From contig NC_063172.1 of NCBI RefSeq assembly GCF_023159225.1, positions 65,229,067 to 65,293,066 of the forward strand: 64,000 nt of DNA, given 5' to 3'. The notes under the pieces are model-generated. The model was given only the letters and a program-made list of their open reading frames with translations. It was not told the DNA's origin and searched no databases. Below are positions 54,396 to 64,000 of this stretch, piece by piece (positions within the stretch are counted from its first letter, which is position 1; each line of letters begins with the position of its first letter). The stretch is from Perognathus longimembris pacificus (Eukaryota; Chordata; Mammalia; Rodentia; Heteromyidae). The translations under genes and the position numbers were made by a program.

Positions 54396-55300
54396 GCGCC
54401 CAGACGGCGGCTCGCACCTGTCATCCCAGCCACACCGGAGCTGGGGCAGGCAGGCGAGTCCCTGAGCCTCGGGAAACGGGAAGGGGCGCGGTGGTTTAAA
54501 GGGGCCGAGCCGCCTTGTCTCGAGAGCCCAGGGGCAGGGCCCGAGCGGGCCCAAGCGCGACACCGGCAGCCGCGAAAGCCTGTCATTCCTCTCTTGGGAA
54601 CATGGTGAGCTCTGGGGTAGGCATCCGGGGCTCGGCTGGGAGAAGGCAGGGACCCGGGGGTCACCCGCGGTTTCCACGGCCCCGCGGCCCCAGTCCCGGC
54701 CGCCAGCCCCTCCTCCGGGGGTTCGCGCATGGCCACGCACAACTGCTCCAGGTCCAGCAACAGCTCGCGCGCGCGCCTGGCGCCCGGCAGCACCCGGGCG
54801 AGGCCGTCCTGGGGGCCCCGGGGGGCTCCCCAAGGCCGGCCCTGGGCGCCCTCCCGCTGCTAGCCACGCCGTCAGCCAGCCGGGCCCCGTCCCCACCCGG
54901 TGCCCCCAGCTCGGGCTGCCAAGGGCCTTGCTAGGCTGCGGCGCGCTGGGCGCCAGCGCAAGGCCGGGAGAGGCCCCCCTCCCCCCCCCCACCCCCACCA
55001 CCGCTCCACGGGGCGGCCGGGACCCCTTCCCGGTGGCCCCGGTGCCCTGCACCAAGCAGAAGACACAGCCGAAGGCCCACTGGCGATGTGGCTCGAGTCG
55101 CAGAGGGGCAGCCGTGTGCGCGCGCACAGGCCCCACGAACACCAGCAGCTCGACGGCAGGAGCAGGGTCGGCAGGGTCGGCAGGGTCCTGGTGTCCCGGC
55201 TAAGCCGCAGCCACTTGGCTCCTAAAGGACTTGGTGCCCAGGAGGAAACGGAAAACCTCAGCCTTCCCAGCGATGGGCCACACCGGAATGGCACTGCAAA
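54396..55300. other. GC- and CpG-rich island in ARMC1 intron
   Basis: About 900 bases very rich in G+C and CpG inside otherwise AT-rich intron. The first 185 bases read as a B1-Geo SINE whose A/T positions have largely become G/C. The rest (54580-55300) is unassigned; it includes a triplicated GGGTCGGCA-like motif near 55168-55188. Long ORFs exist in several frames on both strands, as expected in GC-rich DNA, and none reads as a known protein. It may be an intronic CpG island, a retrocopy of a GC-rich mRNA, or a GC-biased conversion hotspot. Confidence 0.5.
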
Positions 55301-55964
55301 GGCGAGTGAAGAGTGTCCTTCTGGAACTACAGTGACTATGTGGAACCACGTTCAAGACTTTCATACTCAAGATCCAGAGGGAGGATTAGATAACAAGAAA
55401 ACAAAACAAAACACCTCACAGCCAACAGCTCCTTCTACTGACGGGAATGCTGTTTTTGTTATTTGTGTGAGATATTTCGATATGGGTTATGGAAGGTATC
55501 CGGGAGGAAAGGGCAGTATTTCATCTATCTGTTTGCTCTTTGTCTGGTATAGCTGGTGAGTTCCTTGTACCTGCTTATCTGTTCTAGACACAACTACGTT
55601 TTTCTGGAATTACATTTTAAACACTGGCTTTTTATCTCTAAAAGATTAGTCATAATTACAAAAAGTCTAAGGTGTGCATGTCTTTACAAATGATTTTAAA
55701 AATTGACGTTTATTGGAGGTAATGGAATTGATCTTTTCTAACTGCATATAAAAACTATTTGTACATACCTATAGATGACACAGTTATAATAAAAGGGGTA
55801 TGAACATCATATCTGGAGGATTTAAGTTCACTTCTACCTAGAAACGTCCTAAAGAGCTAAGTCATGTCATTCTTTAAATTATGAGATTTTTCTTAGAAAA
55901 GAATATAATGAAGTTGTATTAGACAGTGGCAACTCAAGAACACATTTTTTAAAGACACTAAGCT
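55301..55964. other. ARMC1 intron, flank of the GC island
   Basis: Base composition falls back to AT-rich within about 100 bases. No repeat recognised; the end of a 219-codon plus ORF that starts in the island runs to 55559. Confidence 0.45.
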
Positions 55965-56415
55965 GGGTGTCAGTGGCTCACACTTATAATCTTTGCTATT
56001 CAGAGGATTATAATTCAAAGCCAGCTCAAAGAGTATGTGAGACTCTCCAATTCACCACCAGAAGTGGCTCAAGGGGGGTAGAGCACTGGCCTTGAGTACA
56101 AAAACTCAGGGACCAGCACCCAGGCCCTGAGTTCAAGCGCCAGGACCAGCATACACACCAAAAAAAAAAAAAAAAAAAATTTGTTTTTTACAAGAATCTC
56201 TTCTATACTAGAGTTTGAAAGCATATAGCTCAGAGGTGAAAGGTATATAATGACATGGGTTCAAACTCCAGACACACAACCACTTGAACCATGGCTCCAC
56301 CTCTGATTTTGGCTGGTTTTTCTTTTGAGATGGATCCTCACAGACTTTCTGCCTGGGATGGCTTTAAACCTCAATCCTCTGGATCTCAATAGCTAAGCAA
56401 CCCACCAATGCCTAG
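55965..56415. mobile_element. B1-Geo SINE (plus) and a degenerate copy (minus)
   Basis: 55965-56160 plus, with a 20-base A-run. 56280-56415 minus (CTTGAACCATGGCTCCACCT, CCTGGGATGGCTTTAAACCT). Confidence 0.78.
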
Positions 56416-56684
56416 CTGGCATTTACCAATTTAATTCGGGCTCTAAGGGTCATTTAAAATCAATCTGAATTATATTATTGTGCTTTGGATTTGAAAACTG
56501 ATAAAACTTCAAAAACATGTTTCTGAAAACTATGTGTAAAAAAAAGTAAGGTAAATACAATCCAGGTTTCTGAAATGAAACTTCAAATTTCTGTATTTTT
56601 GTTTTTCATAATATGTAACTAAGAAAAAAGATGAAAGTCTGAAAGTGATTTTTAAATAACTTTTTTTTTTAAAAAAGCATCCAG

Positions 56685-56905
56685 CTGGACACCAGTGGCT
56701 CACGTCTATAATCCTAGCTACTCAGGAGCCTAAGATTTAAGGATCCCCCTTCAAAGCTGGCCCAGGCAAAAAAGTCTGTGACTCTCATTTCCAATTAACC
56801 ACCAGAAAACTGGAAGTAGTACTGTGGCTCAAAGTAGTACAGCACTAGCCTTGAGCAAAAGAGCTCAAGCCCTCAGTTCAACCACCATGACAGACCCAAA
56901 AACAA
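56685..56905 (+). mobile_element. B1-Geo SINE
   Basis: GACACCAGTGGCTCACGTCT, AAGTAGTACTGTGGCTCAAA, and a shortened Geo half. Confidence 0.83.
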
Positions 56906-57044
56906 AAGCATCCACAATTTTGACATAGTGAATGAGAAAAGTCCGAAAACTTGGGAGAGACCATATTCTGAAAAGATATGGCAGGACAACTGAAGAGCAA
57001 AGAGAAGCAAAGGAGTGACAGACAAGTAGATAAACAAAAAACAA

Positions 57045-57425
57045 AAAACGGCATCCAACTTGACATGTCTCAGAAGGGAAAGGGAAACCAAGCAGGGCAA
57101 AGTCCCCTGGCGACAGCCCCACGTTTCCCAGTGTAAATAAGCCCCCACTTCCGTGAGCCTTAAACCCAGTGGAGAGATGCGCTGCTGTGTGGCAGGCACT
57201 CTGCATCAGTGAAGCACAAGATGGCAGATTTGCTCAGCAAGGAAGAGCCAGAGCAGGAGCTCTACATTACGTGAAGTTTTGCAAGATGGATAGTTGATTT
57301 GCTACACAGGTGACTAATCACATTGAATGAATTGCAGAATTACTGCAGATGATGCATTACATACATGATTCAGTTCACGCAAAAGAATCTTGATCTTTTG
57401 ATGAAGCAAGGCAACTGAAAGTTCC
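57045..57425. pseudogene. Possible degraded retrocopy or unassigned unique sequence
   Basis: Non-repeat block in the ARMC1 intron whose plus strand has coding-like fragments (ATGTCTCAGAAGGGAAAGGG; ATGGCAGATTTGCTCAGCAA followed by GAAGAGCCAGAGCAGGAGC) interrupted by stops. The parent gene is not recognised, and there is no clear poly(A) or target-site duplication, so this call is weak. Confidence 0.2.
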
Positions 57426-57431
57426 TTTTGA

Positions 57432-57490
57432 GCCAGGTGCCAGAGGCTCATGCCTGTAATCCTTTTTACTCAGGAGCTGGGATCACTTTT
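57432..57490 (+). mobile_element. B1-like SINE fragment
   Basis: AGCCAGGTGCCAGAGGCTCA followed by CTGTAATCC; the right half is absent. Confidence 0.65.
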
Positions 57491-57786
57491 GGTGAGATGG
57501 TAAGGTTTTCATGAACCGCATTACAAGGTTTCCTGAAAACTTGGTTTTCTTTTCTTTTTTTGGTGCTGGGGTTTGTTGCTGGTTCAGAAGATTAATAAAA
57601 CTATGTCTTGGCTTGTAAATATCAAGAATATACAATGTTAGGTTTGGATCAGTATGTTCAATATTGTGTTGTAAGCTACCTCATGGTATGGACATGATAT
57701 TCTTTACTAGAATTAAATCTTCAAAACCCACTTGAAAATTAAATAAAAACTAAGAAAACTAAATTTCGGTAAGCTATGTTATCAAT

Positions 57787-58018
57787 CCATTTACTCTTTT
57801 TTTTTTTTTTTTGGCCAGTCCTGGGCCTTGGACTCAGGGCCTGAGCACTGTCCCTGGCTTCTTCCCGCTCAAGGCTAGCACTCCGCCAACTTGAGCCACA
57901 GCGCCGCTTCTGGCCGTTTTCTGTATATGTGGTGCTGGGGAATCGAACCTGGGGCCTCGTGTATCCGAGGCAGGCACTCTTGCCACTAGGCTATATCCCC
58001 AGCCCCTCATTTACTCTT
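57787..58018 (-). mobile_element. IDL-Geo SINE beside the ARMC1 exon
   Basis: Body 57798-58005, close to consensus; ATTTACTCTT on both flanks. In gene sense it lies about 56 bases after the donor of the exon at 58062. Confidence 0.94.
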
Positions 58019-58061
58019 AACAAAATGCACTGCATTAGGGAACACTCTATGTTGTACTTAC

Positions 58062-58153
58062 TTCTGTATAACATTTTGCAAGCTTAACATCATACCCAGT
58101 TCTCCTTTCATCTTTTCTCTGTTTGCACGACACTCTGCCAAGTATCGAAGAGC
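58062..58153 (-). CDS. ARMC1: ARMC1 coding exon, residues 62-92 (armadillo region)
   Basis: A 92-nt exon encoding 30 whole codons plus two bases of Lys92. It starts in phase 0 with [14 protein letters not shown] and continues [17 protein letters not shown], part of the helical armadillo-like N-terminal domain. On the minus strand the acceptor reads TTGTTGTAG before GCTCTTCG, and the donor is GTAAGTAC after CAGAA, a near-consensus 5' splice site. The next exon upstream (residues 1-61) is not seen before position 64000, although a candidate cassette exon lies at 63208-63267. A young IDL-Geo SINE at 57798-58005 ends only about 56 bases downstream (in gene sense) of this donor. No substitution relative to the remembered human protein is evident. 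Confidence 0.95.
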
Positions 58154-58235
58154 CTACAACAAAAGCATAAATAGGTTAATTCACATAAATAAAACCACTA
58201 CTGATTTACTGCAAGAGAAAGAAAATATAAGGCTG

Positions 58236-58462
58236 GGGGTGGGTGGGCTGGAAGGGCCTGACATTGGGGCTTGAACTCAGGTCCTGGGCTCTATCCCTTA
58301 GCTTTTCAAATCTCAAGGCTGGTACTATCACTTGAGCCACAACTTCACTTCTAGCTTTTGGTGCTTAATTGTAGGTAACAGTCTCATAAACTTTCCTGCC
58401 TGGGTTGGATTCTAACCATGATCCTTAGATCTGAGCCTCCTGAGTAACTGTGTCTGGACTGA
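58236..58462 (-). mobile_element. B1-Geo SINE
   Basis: GGGGCTTGAACTCAGGTCCT, CTATCACTTGAGCCACAACT, TGCCTGGGTTGGATTCTAAC. Confidence 0.82.
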
Positions 58463-58787
58463 TTAAGGCTTCTGTTTTTGAATCAACTAGTTTTAAGTGT
58501 TTCCCAGCGGTTCTTTAAATGTGATCATTAAAACAGTATCTAAGAGGAGAAAAAATCCTTTCAAGCTACAGTTACTAAGTTTGTTCTTTGAAAGTAAAGT
58601 CTTTATCTTACCTACCATGTCAAAGCTAGGCTGTTCTGGTTTATTTTTAATCACTTGATCTTTACAGGGATATCAAGAAGTATATTCCATTTATTAATCT
58701 CAACTGAATTGTTTTGAATTGAGTTGTTTCAAGAGCCACTGCCTGACTAAAAATTAAACACTAATGAAATTACAGAGGGGATCAAAA

Positions 58788-59008
58788 CACACAATACTTT
58801 TTGTTTTGTTTTGTTTTGCCAGTCCTGAGGCTTGAACTCAGGGCCTGAGCTCTGTCCCTGGCTTCTTTTTGCTCAAGGTTAGCACTCTGCCACTTGAGCC
58901 ATAGTGACACTTCCGGCTGTTTCTATATATGAGGAATCGAACCCAGGGCTTCATGTATATGAGGCGAGCACTTTACCACTAGGCCATATTCCCAACACCA
59001 CCCAATAC
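58788..59008 (-). mobile_element. IDL-Geo SINE, 5' edge tandemly duplicated
   Basis: Body about 58796-58998; flanks CACAATACTTTT and CCCAATACTTTT. The junction is duplicated at 58973-59068. Confidence 0.92.
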
Positions 59009-59068
59009 TTTTATGAAATGTTACCACTAGGCCATATTCCCAACACCACCCAATACTTTTATGAAATG
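58973..59068. repeat. Perfect 48-bp tandem duplication
   Basis: 58973-59020 and 59021-59068 are identical. The unit holds the first 26 or so bases of the SINE (minus) and 20 bases of flank (CCCAATACTTTTATGAAATG). Confidence 0.95.
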
Positions 59069-59395
59069 AAGTGATTCTAGTTTTACTACAATTCACCTTT
59101 CCAATGTATCTTTAATTAAACAAAGAAAAACTAATGCTTGCAAATTTTCTATTTTATGAGTTTAACTTTTCTGAAGTACATTTGTACAAATCCCTAATGT
59201 GTTGCTTCTTTAGGGATCTTATTTAGCTGCTTTCTTTTACATCTGAACATTTTCATCATCTATAGACCTTCTATGCAGTTATTTGCTGAACACTTTAGTA
59301 CTTGACTTTCGAAGGAGTATCTCTGTTGTCTACATTATCCAAACTCGTAATCTTAGTCCACTCACCTTTCTGATTTCCACAGATTCTTTGCCTTT

Positions 59396-59638
59396 CAATT
59401 TCAAACTGCAGGGGCTGGGAATATGGCCTAGTGGTAAAGTGCCCGCCTCATATACATGAAGCCCTGGGTTCGATTCCTCAGCACCACATATATAGAAAAA
59501 AAGCCAGAAGTGGCGCTGTGGCTCAAGAGGTAGAGTGCTAGCCTTGAGCAAAAAGAAGCCAGGGACAGTGCTCAGGCCCTGAGTCCATGCCCCAGGACTG
59601 GCAACAAAAACAAAACAAATAAACAATTTCAAACTGCA
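59396..59638 (+). mobile_element. IDL-Geo SINE with 15-bp target-site duplication
   Basis: CAATTTCAAACTGCA at 59396-59410 and 59624-59638 flanks the body 59411-59623. Confidence 0.95.
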
Positions 59639-60169
59639 TGGTTTTTATTAAAAGTTGCCAACTATGAAATCACAAACTGAATACATATGAAGTCACAAAC
59701 CCTTCGCTTTCTGTGCTTACTTCTGCTATGACTTTAACTTCATCCCAATAAAGATTTACCTGCTTTGGAAACTGCTCTGGCTACATAAAAAAAACTAGCA
59801 GGCAGGACAATATTTATTAAATATATGTTTTCAGACTCAGGTCATGAGGAAACACAGACTATAATCCTTGAGAGGAGAGAGAAGATGAGGTGAGTCCTAC
59901 AGTTCCTCCTCTCTTCCTGCACTGGAGGCAGTTCACAGACTGCACCTCAATGGAGCCTAGGGGTATTCCTGAGTGAAGGTGGCATGGCTAAAACTTGCAG
60001 AATAACACAGGGGAAGGATCTGAACATTCTGGTCACATGGCCAGGATATAAAACTACCTGAAAGCAAGGAAATCAGGAGGGGGGCTAGAAAAGGATCAAA
60101 GGATATTTATTGTATGCCTGTATGAAACGATAGTAACAAAACCCATTTAAAAAACAAAACAAAACACTG
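59639..60169. other. ARMC1 intron, unassigned part
   Basis: No SINE or exon recognised. Confidence 0.45.
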
Positions 60170-60385
60170 CAAGCTGGGATCAGTAGCTCACGCCTGTATC
60201 CCTAGCTACATAAGAGGCAGAGATTGAGGAATCACGGGCTTGAGGCCAACACAGACCAAAAAGAAAAGTTCCAGCCTGGGCATAAAATCAGACTCTTTTG
60301 AATATAATCAGTGCAAAAAAAGGCTAGTTGAAGAGCACCTACCTAGCAAATATAGTCTAAAGCCTAAGCCCAGTATTGGAAGAAA
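60170..60385 (+). mobile_element. Diverged B1-Geo/ID SINE
   Basis: CAGTAGCTCACGCCTGTATC then AGTTGAAGAGCACCTACCTA and an A-rich end. Confidence 0.7.
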
Positions 60386-60394
60386 AAAAGTTAC

Positions 60395-60845
60395 AAAGTT
60401 GTTTTTATAAAGGAGACAAAAGGAAGATAAAAAGTATTTACAGAGGGGATGACTATTCTCAAAGTATATGCATGGAGGAAAATATCACTATGTAATATAA
60501 TATACCACACTGCATAACTGTCATGTGCTAAGGACAACATGGGAATGGCCAGAGCAGTTGGAATGCCATCAACCAGAAGTACAAAGGCAAAGACCTAAGA
60601 ACACGGAAGGTATCAGGGAAAATCCTCAGAAGAAGTTCATCTTCACTATGGAAATACAAAGGCTGTTTTGGATCTACCCAAACAAAACCCAGTGCTGTCT
60701 TAAAAAGTGAAACTGGTCCAAAGTACAAGAATCTTTACAGAAACAACAGAAAAAAATTAAAACCCCAAACAATAAAATTTTCAATGTCTGGCATCTGATT
60801 AGAAATTACCAGGTTATAATCTACCCAGAAGGTGAGTAGATGAAA
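60395..60845. other. Old repeat remnants in ARMC1 intron
   Basis: Contains an ancient-repeat phrase (AATTTTCAATGTCTGGCATC, AGAAATTACCAGG) near 60775-60812; the rest is unassigned. The 61-codon ORF is not recognised. Confidence 0.4.
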
Positions 60846-61235
60846 TCCAGCCAGCCTGAATGGACAAACGACTAGACTCTGATCTTCAATTAATTAGCAA
60901 AAAGCTGAAGTGGAGGCATGGCTCAAGTGGTGACCGCAACCCAAGAGCAAAAGGCACTGAGTTCAAGCCCCAATACTGGCAAAAAAAAAAAAAAAAAATT
61001 ACCTGGCATAGCGATGGATGGTGGCAGGTATCTGCAATCCTAGCAGTCACAAGGTTGAAGTAAGAAGCCCAAACGTAGGGAGGCTTTCCTGGCCTTCATC
61101 TGCAAATTCAAGGCTAACCTGAGCTATATAGTAAGACCTACTCAAAAATATCAAGGGCTGGGGATGTGTCTCAGTGGTAGATGACTTGTCTAGTAAGACC
61201 AGGTCCCTGAATTTGATCCCCAGAGCCAGGTAAAC
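60845..61235 (+). mobile_element. Geo-type SINE, B1 SINE and ID-like SINE in series
   Basis: 60845-60995 (AAGTGGAGGCATGGCTCAAG, A-run), 61005-61150 B1 (TGGTGGCAGGTATCTGCAAT), 61152-61232 ID-like (GGGGATGTGTCTCAGTGGTA). Confidence 0.75.
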
Positions 61236-61239
61236 ATTT

Positions 61240-62325
61240 TCTGAATAGGACTCCAATTACCCAAAGGATGGAAGAAAAAATTGACAGACAGGACCCCATC
61301 AAATTAAGGGATGTCTGCACAGCATAAAAACCACTACCAGAACCAAGCAACAACATACAGAATGGGAGAATATCTTTGCCAGTTATTCAAAAGAAACAGG
61401 ATTAATATCCAAAATATAAACAGAGGTAAAAAAATTAAACAGCAAAAGAATAATCCAATTAGTAAATGAATACACAAACTGAACAGAGAGAAGACAAATG
61501 GCTAATAGACACATGAAGAAAAGTTCAGCATCCTTAGCCACAAAGGGAATGAAAATCAAAATCACACTGAGATTCCATCTCACTCTAGTCAGAATGGTAG
61601 CCATCAAGAAAATAAACAACAAAAAATGTCAGTGAGGATGCAGAGAAAGAAAAACCTTTATAAACTACTGGTGGGAACATAAACTAGAACAATCACTGTG
61701 GAAATAAGGTGGTTCCCCAAATTATTCCCCTGAATATCTGTGTTCATTGCAGCTCTGTTCATATTAGGCAAACAGTGAAATCAGTTAAGGTGCAAAATGG
61801 ATAAAGAAGGTGTTATATATACACTATGGAACATTACACAGCCACAAAGAAAAGAAAAAAAATAAAACTCAGACTGGAGGCATGACACAAATGGTAGAGT
61901 GCCAACCACAAGTGAAAAAGTCAAGACACAGTATGAGAACCCAATACTGGCACATACACACATGCACAGAAAAAGAAATTATGCCATTTGTAGACAAATG
62001 GATGGAACTGGAGGACATACTGAACAAGATAAGGCAAGCGCAAAAAAGAAATCAAGGCATCATAGGCCTCCCTTATATGTGGAAGCTAGACCCCAAAGAC
62101 ATACTTATCCATGGACATATACAAATAAGTCTACAGTCTGCTTATACAAAAAAAGAACAATGAAACCCATTTCATTGTTTTAGAAAGCAATGAGGGAAAA
62201 AAGGATAAAGGAGGTGAAATTGGATGGAATACATTGTATAGAGGAGTGGAAATATCACAATGAAAGAACCCCCACTAGGTAACTAATGTATGCTAGTAAA
62301 ACTTAAAAAAAAATAAAGTCCACTA
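61240..62325 (+). mobile_element. Old L1 fragment in ARMC1 intron
   Basis: Diverged L1 ORF2 end (reads like PIKLRDVCTA, then KENQNHTEIPSHSS and MDKEGVIYTLWNITQP) and 3' UTR ending in AAACTTAAAAAAAAATAAAG near 62325. A degenerate ID/Geo-like SINE piece interrupts it at about 61868-61950. No intact frame. Confidence 0.8.
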
Positions 62326-62491
62326 AAAACAAATGATAGCAGCTTTCTTATTAGAAATTATATAAGCCAGTAGATAATGCAGCAACATCTTTTAGAGCAC
62401 AGGATAAAAAACAAGTAGCAAATCTATGTAAGAAATGTTAATGGAAGTTCTTCAGGCAGGAAAGAAAATGAATGATATTGAAATCTATATT

Positions 62492-62731
62492 AAGAAATGA
62501 CGAGGACTGGGGATATGGCCTAGTGGCAAGAGTGCTTGCCTTGTACACATGAGGCCCTGGGTTCAATTCCCCAGCACCACATATACAGAAAATGGCCAGA
62601 AGTGGTGCTGTGGCTCAAGAGGTAGAGTGCTAGCCTTGAGCAAAAAGAAGCCAGGGACAGTGCTCAGGCCCTGAGTCCAAGCCCCAGGACTGGCCAAAAA
62701 AAAAAAAAAAAAAAGAAAAAAGAAATGACGA
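62492..62731 (+). mobile_element. IDL-Geo SINE with 12-bp target-site duplication
   Basis: AAGAAATGACGA at 62492-62503 and 62720-62731 flanks the body; long A-run, near consensus. Confidence 0.95.
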
Positions 62732-63207
62732 ATGCCAGAAATAGTAAAAATGAAAACAAATACAAAAGACATTCAAAAATGTTAATCTCTTCAAAAGATA
62801 ACTTTTAAAGAAAAATGCATTGTGGGTGTTATAACTATATATAGAAGTATAATAATAAAAATAGCAAAATGATGGGAAAAATGGAAATATACTGTTGTAT
62901 GAATCTCATACTACACATTAAATAAATAATACTTATTTAAAGGAGATTGGTAAGTTAAACTATTATTATAAAACAAAGTAATCATTAAACTAAAATAAAA
63001 ACTAAAGGCTGTACCAATCAGTCAACTGTAATGATAAAAGGAATTATAAAAACACTGCCTTTTCTTCAGACTCACTGGGAAATTCTGCCCATTAAATTCT
63101 CTATGATTTCACATCCCTTTCTACTCAGTCTACTACCTACAGCCTACCATTTCAACCACTTGGTTGCCAAGATGCTAACTGCCTCACAGTCATTCTACCC
63201 AACTTAC
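62732..63207. other. ARMC1 intron, unassigned part before the candidate exon
   Basis: AT-rich; no repeat recognised. In gene sense this is the intron downstream of the candidate cassette exon. Confidence 0.45.
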
Positions 63208-63267
63208 CTGGCCTAGTACCAATTCTGGACATATCCAACTATTTGGCTCTCGGGGCCTATAGCAGGC
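63208..63267 (-). other. Candidate unannotated 60-nt in-frame exon inside ARMC1
   Basis: On the minus strand a pyrimidine-rich acceptor (ACTTTTTCTCCCCCACTTCAG) precedes 60 bases ending CCAG, followed by a perfect donor GTAAGTT. The 60 bases are open in the phase required by the neighbouring ARMC1 exon (phase 0): ACYRPREPNSWICPELVLGQ. Inclusion would insert 20 residues between ARMC1 residues 61 and 62 without a frameshift. I do not recognise the peptide from known ARMC1 isoforms, and the bases do not match any repeat family I see here. It may be a rodent-specific cassette, a cryptic exon, or chance. Confidence 0.35.
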
Positions 63268-63510
63268 CTGAAGTGGGGGAGAAAAAGTAGTTTCATAATC
63301 AAGTCCTATGTATGTGTATCAATCCATGGCTACCAAGCTAAGCAATATCTCAACACTGATGAACAATCTCACCACCCTAATCAGCTTTTACCATTTTCTG
63401 TAATTAGGAAATTCTTCTTAAAAATTTCCTGCTATGGCCAAATATGGGGCATTGAGGCAGCAGTAAGGTGAGTTTAAGGCCAACATAGTGATCTATTAAG
63501 ATCTTGTCTC

Positions 63511-63722
63511 AAAAATCTTTCTTCAGGCTGGGAATGAGGCTTAGTGGTAGAGTGCTTGCCTAGCATGCACGAAGCTCTGGGTTCGATTCCTCAGTACCAC
63601 ATAAACAGAAAAAGCCGGAAGTGGTGCTGTGGCTCAAGCTGTTAAGAGTGCTAGCCATGAGCAAAAGAAGCTCAAACTCTAAGTTCAAGCCCCAGGGCTG
63701 GGGAAAAAAAATCTTTCTTCAG
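63511..63722 (+). mobile_element. IDL-Geo SINE with 16-bp target-site duplication
   Basis: AAAAATCTTTCTTCAG at 63511-63526 and 63707-63722. The body is more diverged than the other TSD-bearing copies and the Geo half is shortened. Confidence 0.93.
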
Positions 63723-63939
63723 TCCCAAGACCATGTTTAGAAACCACACCCACTGTCTTCTCATCCTTATTGCATTTCTTACTGAAGCTGAACATAAACA
63801 AGGAGTCATGCCGAATTTTGCATTTTAGTTACTATGGTCTACTCATCAATGTCAGGTCTGCTGGCTAAATGTCATTCAGTGAGGGAAAAATAGCATATTG
63901 GTATAGTTTGATATTCTAAAAAGAAAAGCATATACATTT

Positions 63940-64000
63940 TTTTTCAATGCGCCACTACTGGGGCTTGAATTCAGGGTCTTGTGTTCTTACTTAGTAGCTT
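63940..64000 (-). mobile_element. Geo-type SINE cut by the window edge
   Basis: T-run, then CTACTGGGGCTTGAATTCAG. Only the tail side is visible. Confidence 0.65.

Larger units (their letters stand above)
40570..64000 (-). other. ARMC1: ARMC1 gene, 3' part (five coding exons, introns, 3' UTR)
   Basis: Armadillo repeat-containing protein 1 is a small protein of cytosol and mitochondria. Published work links it to the mitochondrial intermembrane-space bridging (MICOS/SAM) complex and to mitochondrial distribution. Five exons read on the minus strand give residues 62-282 of the 282-residue protein with no frameshift or stop; every boundary has AG/GT and the phases agree (0-2, 2-0, 0-0, 0-0, 0-stop). 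Exons for residues 1-61 and the promoter are not in the window, so the gene runs off the right edge. Introns, in gene order, are 7734, 3226, 2873 and 1101 nt. The 2873-nt intron is an 86-nt intron enlarged by an L1. Identification rests on recognising the protein sequence; I am very sure. Confidence 0.96.

Noticed and set aside
54369..55142. 257-codon ORF on the minus strand, with others of 133-219 codons in other frames on both strands
   Set aside because: GC-rich DNA is poor in stop codons, so several frames are open at once. No frame reads as a known protein, there is no splice or start context, and part of it is a SINE.
28399..62772. A recurring peptide ([20 protein letters not shown] and its relatives) in many ORFs on both strands
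   Set aside because: It is the translation of IDL-Geo SINEs, not a gene family.
17031..63722. tRNA-like A and B box sequences as possible tRNA genes
   Set aside because: They lie in the tRNA-Ala-derived left half of SINEs; no cloverleaf with an intact acceptor stem is present.

Overview
The window is mammalian nuclear DNA, almost certainly from a geomyoid rodent (kangaroo rat, pocket mouse or pocket gopher). The main evidence is about twenty copies of a two-part SINE: a tRNA-Ala/ID-like left half carrying Pol III boxes, fused to a second half that recurs everywhere here. This is the architecture of the IDL-Geo SINE, which the SINE literature reports as restricted to Geomyoidea. Most other repeats are older SINEs with a B1-like (7SL) left half joined to the same right half, plus bare B1 and ID fragments and several lineages of L1. 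There are no prokaryotic features: no operons, ribosome binding sites or CRISPR arrays.

One protein-coding gene is recognisable: ARMC1 on the minus strand. Five coding exons lie at 58062-58153, 50138-50327, 46795-46911, 43847-43921 and 42554-42745. They join with consistent phases into residues 62-282 of a 282-residue protein. The first 61 codons and the 5' UTR lie beyond position 64000. The 3' UTR probably runs to about 40570 and is a conspicuous SINE-free block.

Regions. 1-40500 is intergenic sequence downstream of ARMC1, dense in SINEs, old L1 fragments, microsatellites and a few unassigned single-copy stretches. Two spots on the minus strand look like pieces of spliced transcripts (a terminal-exon-like unit at 26885-27142 and an exon-like ORF near 24860-25133). 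40500-64000 is the ARMC1 3' half, with introns full of IDL-Geo SINEs, a 2.8 kb L1, and a GC-rich, CpG-rich island at 54400-55300.

The most interesting observations are: (1) a 5'-truncated L1 that landed in an ancestral 86-nt ARMC1 intron, with a target-site duplication that straddles the 5' splice site, enlarging the intron to 2873 nt while leaving a working-looking donor; (2) a 144-bp L1 insertion that is mostly a 3' transduction; (3) a twin-primed L1 with an inverted 5' part; (4) a well-formed 60-nt in-frame candidate cassette exon of ARMC1 at 63208-63267; (5) a GC island in which an ordinary SINE appears to have been shifted towards G+C. Coordinates of old repeats are approximate to about 10-20 bases. 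Family assignments come from reading, not from a database search.
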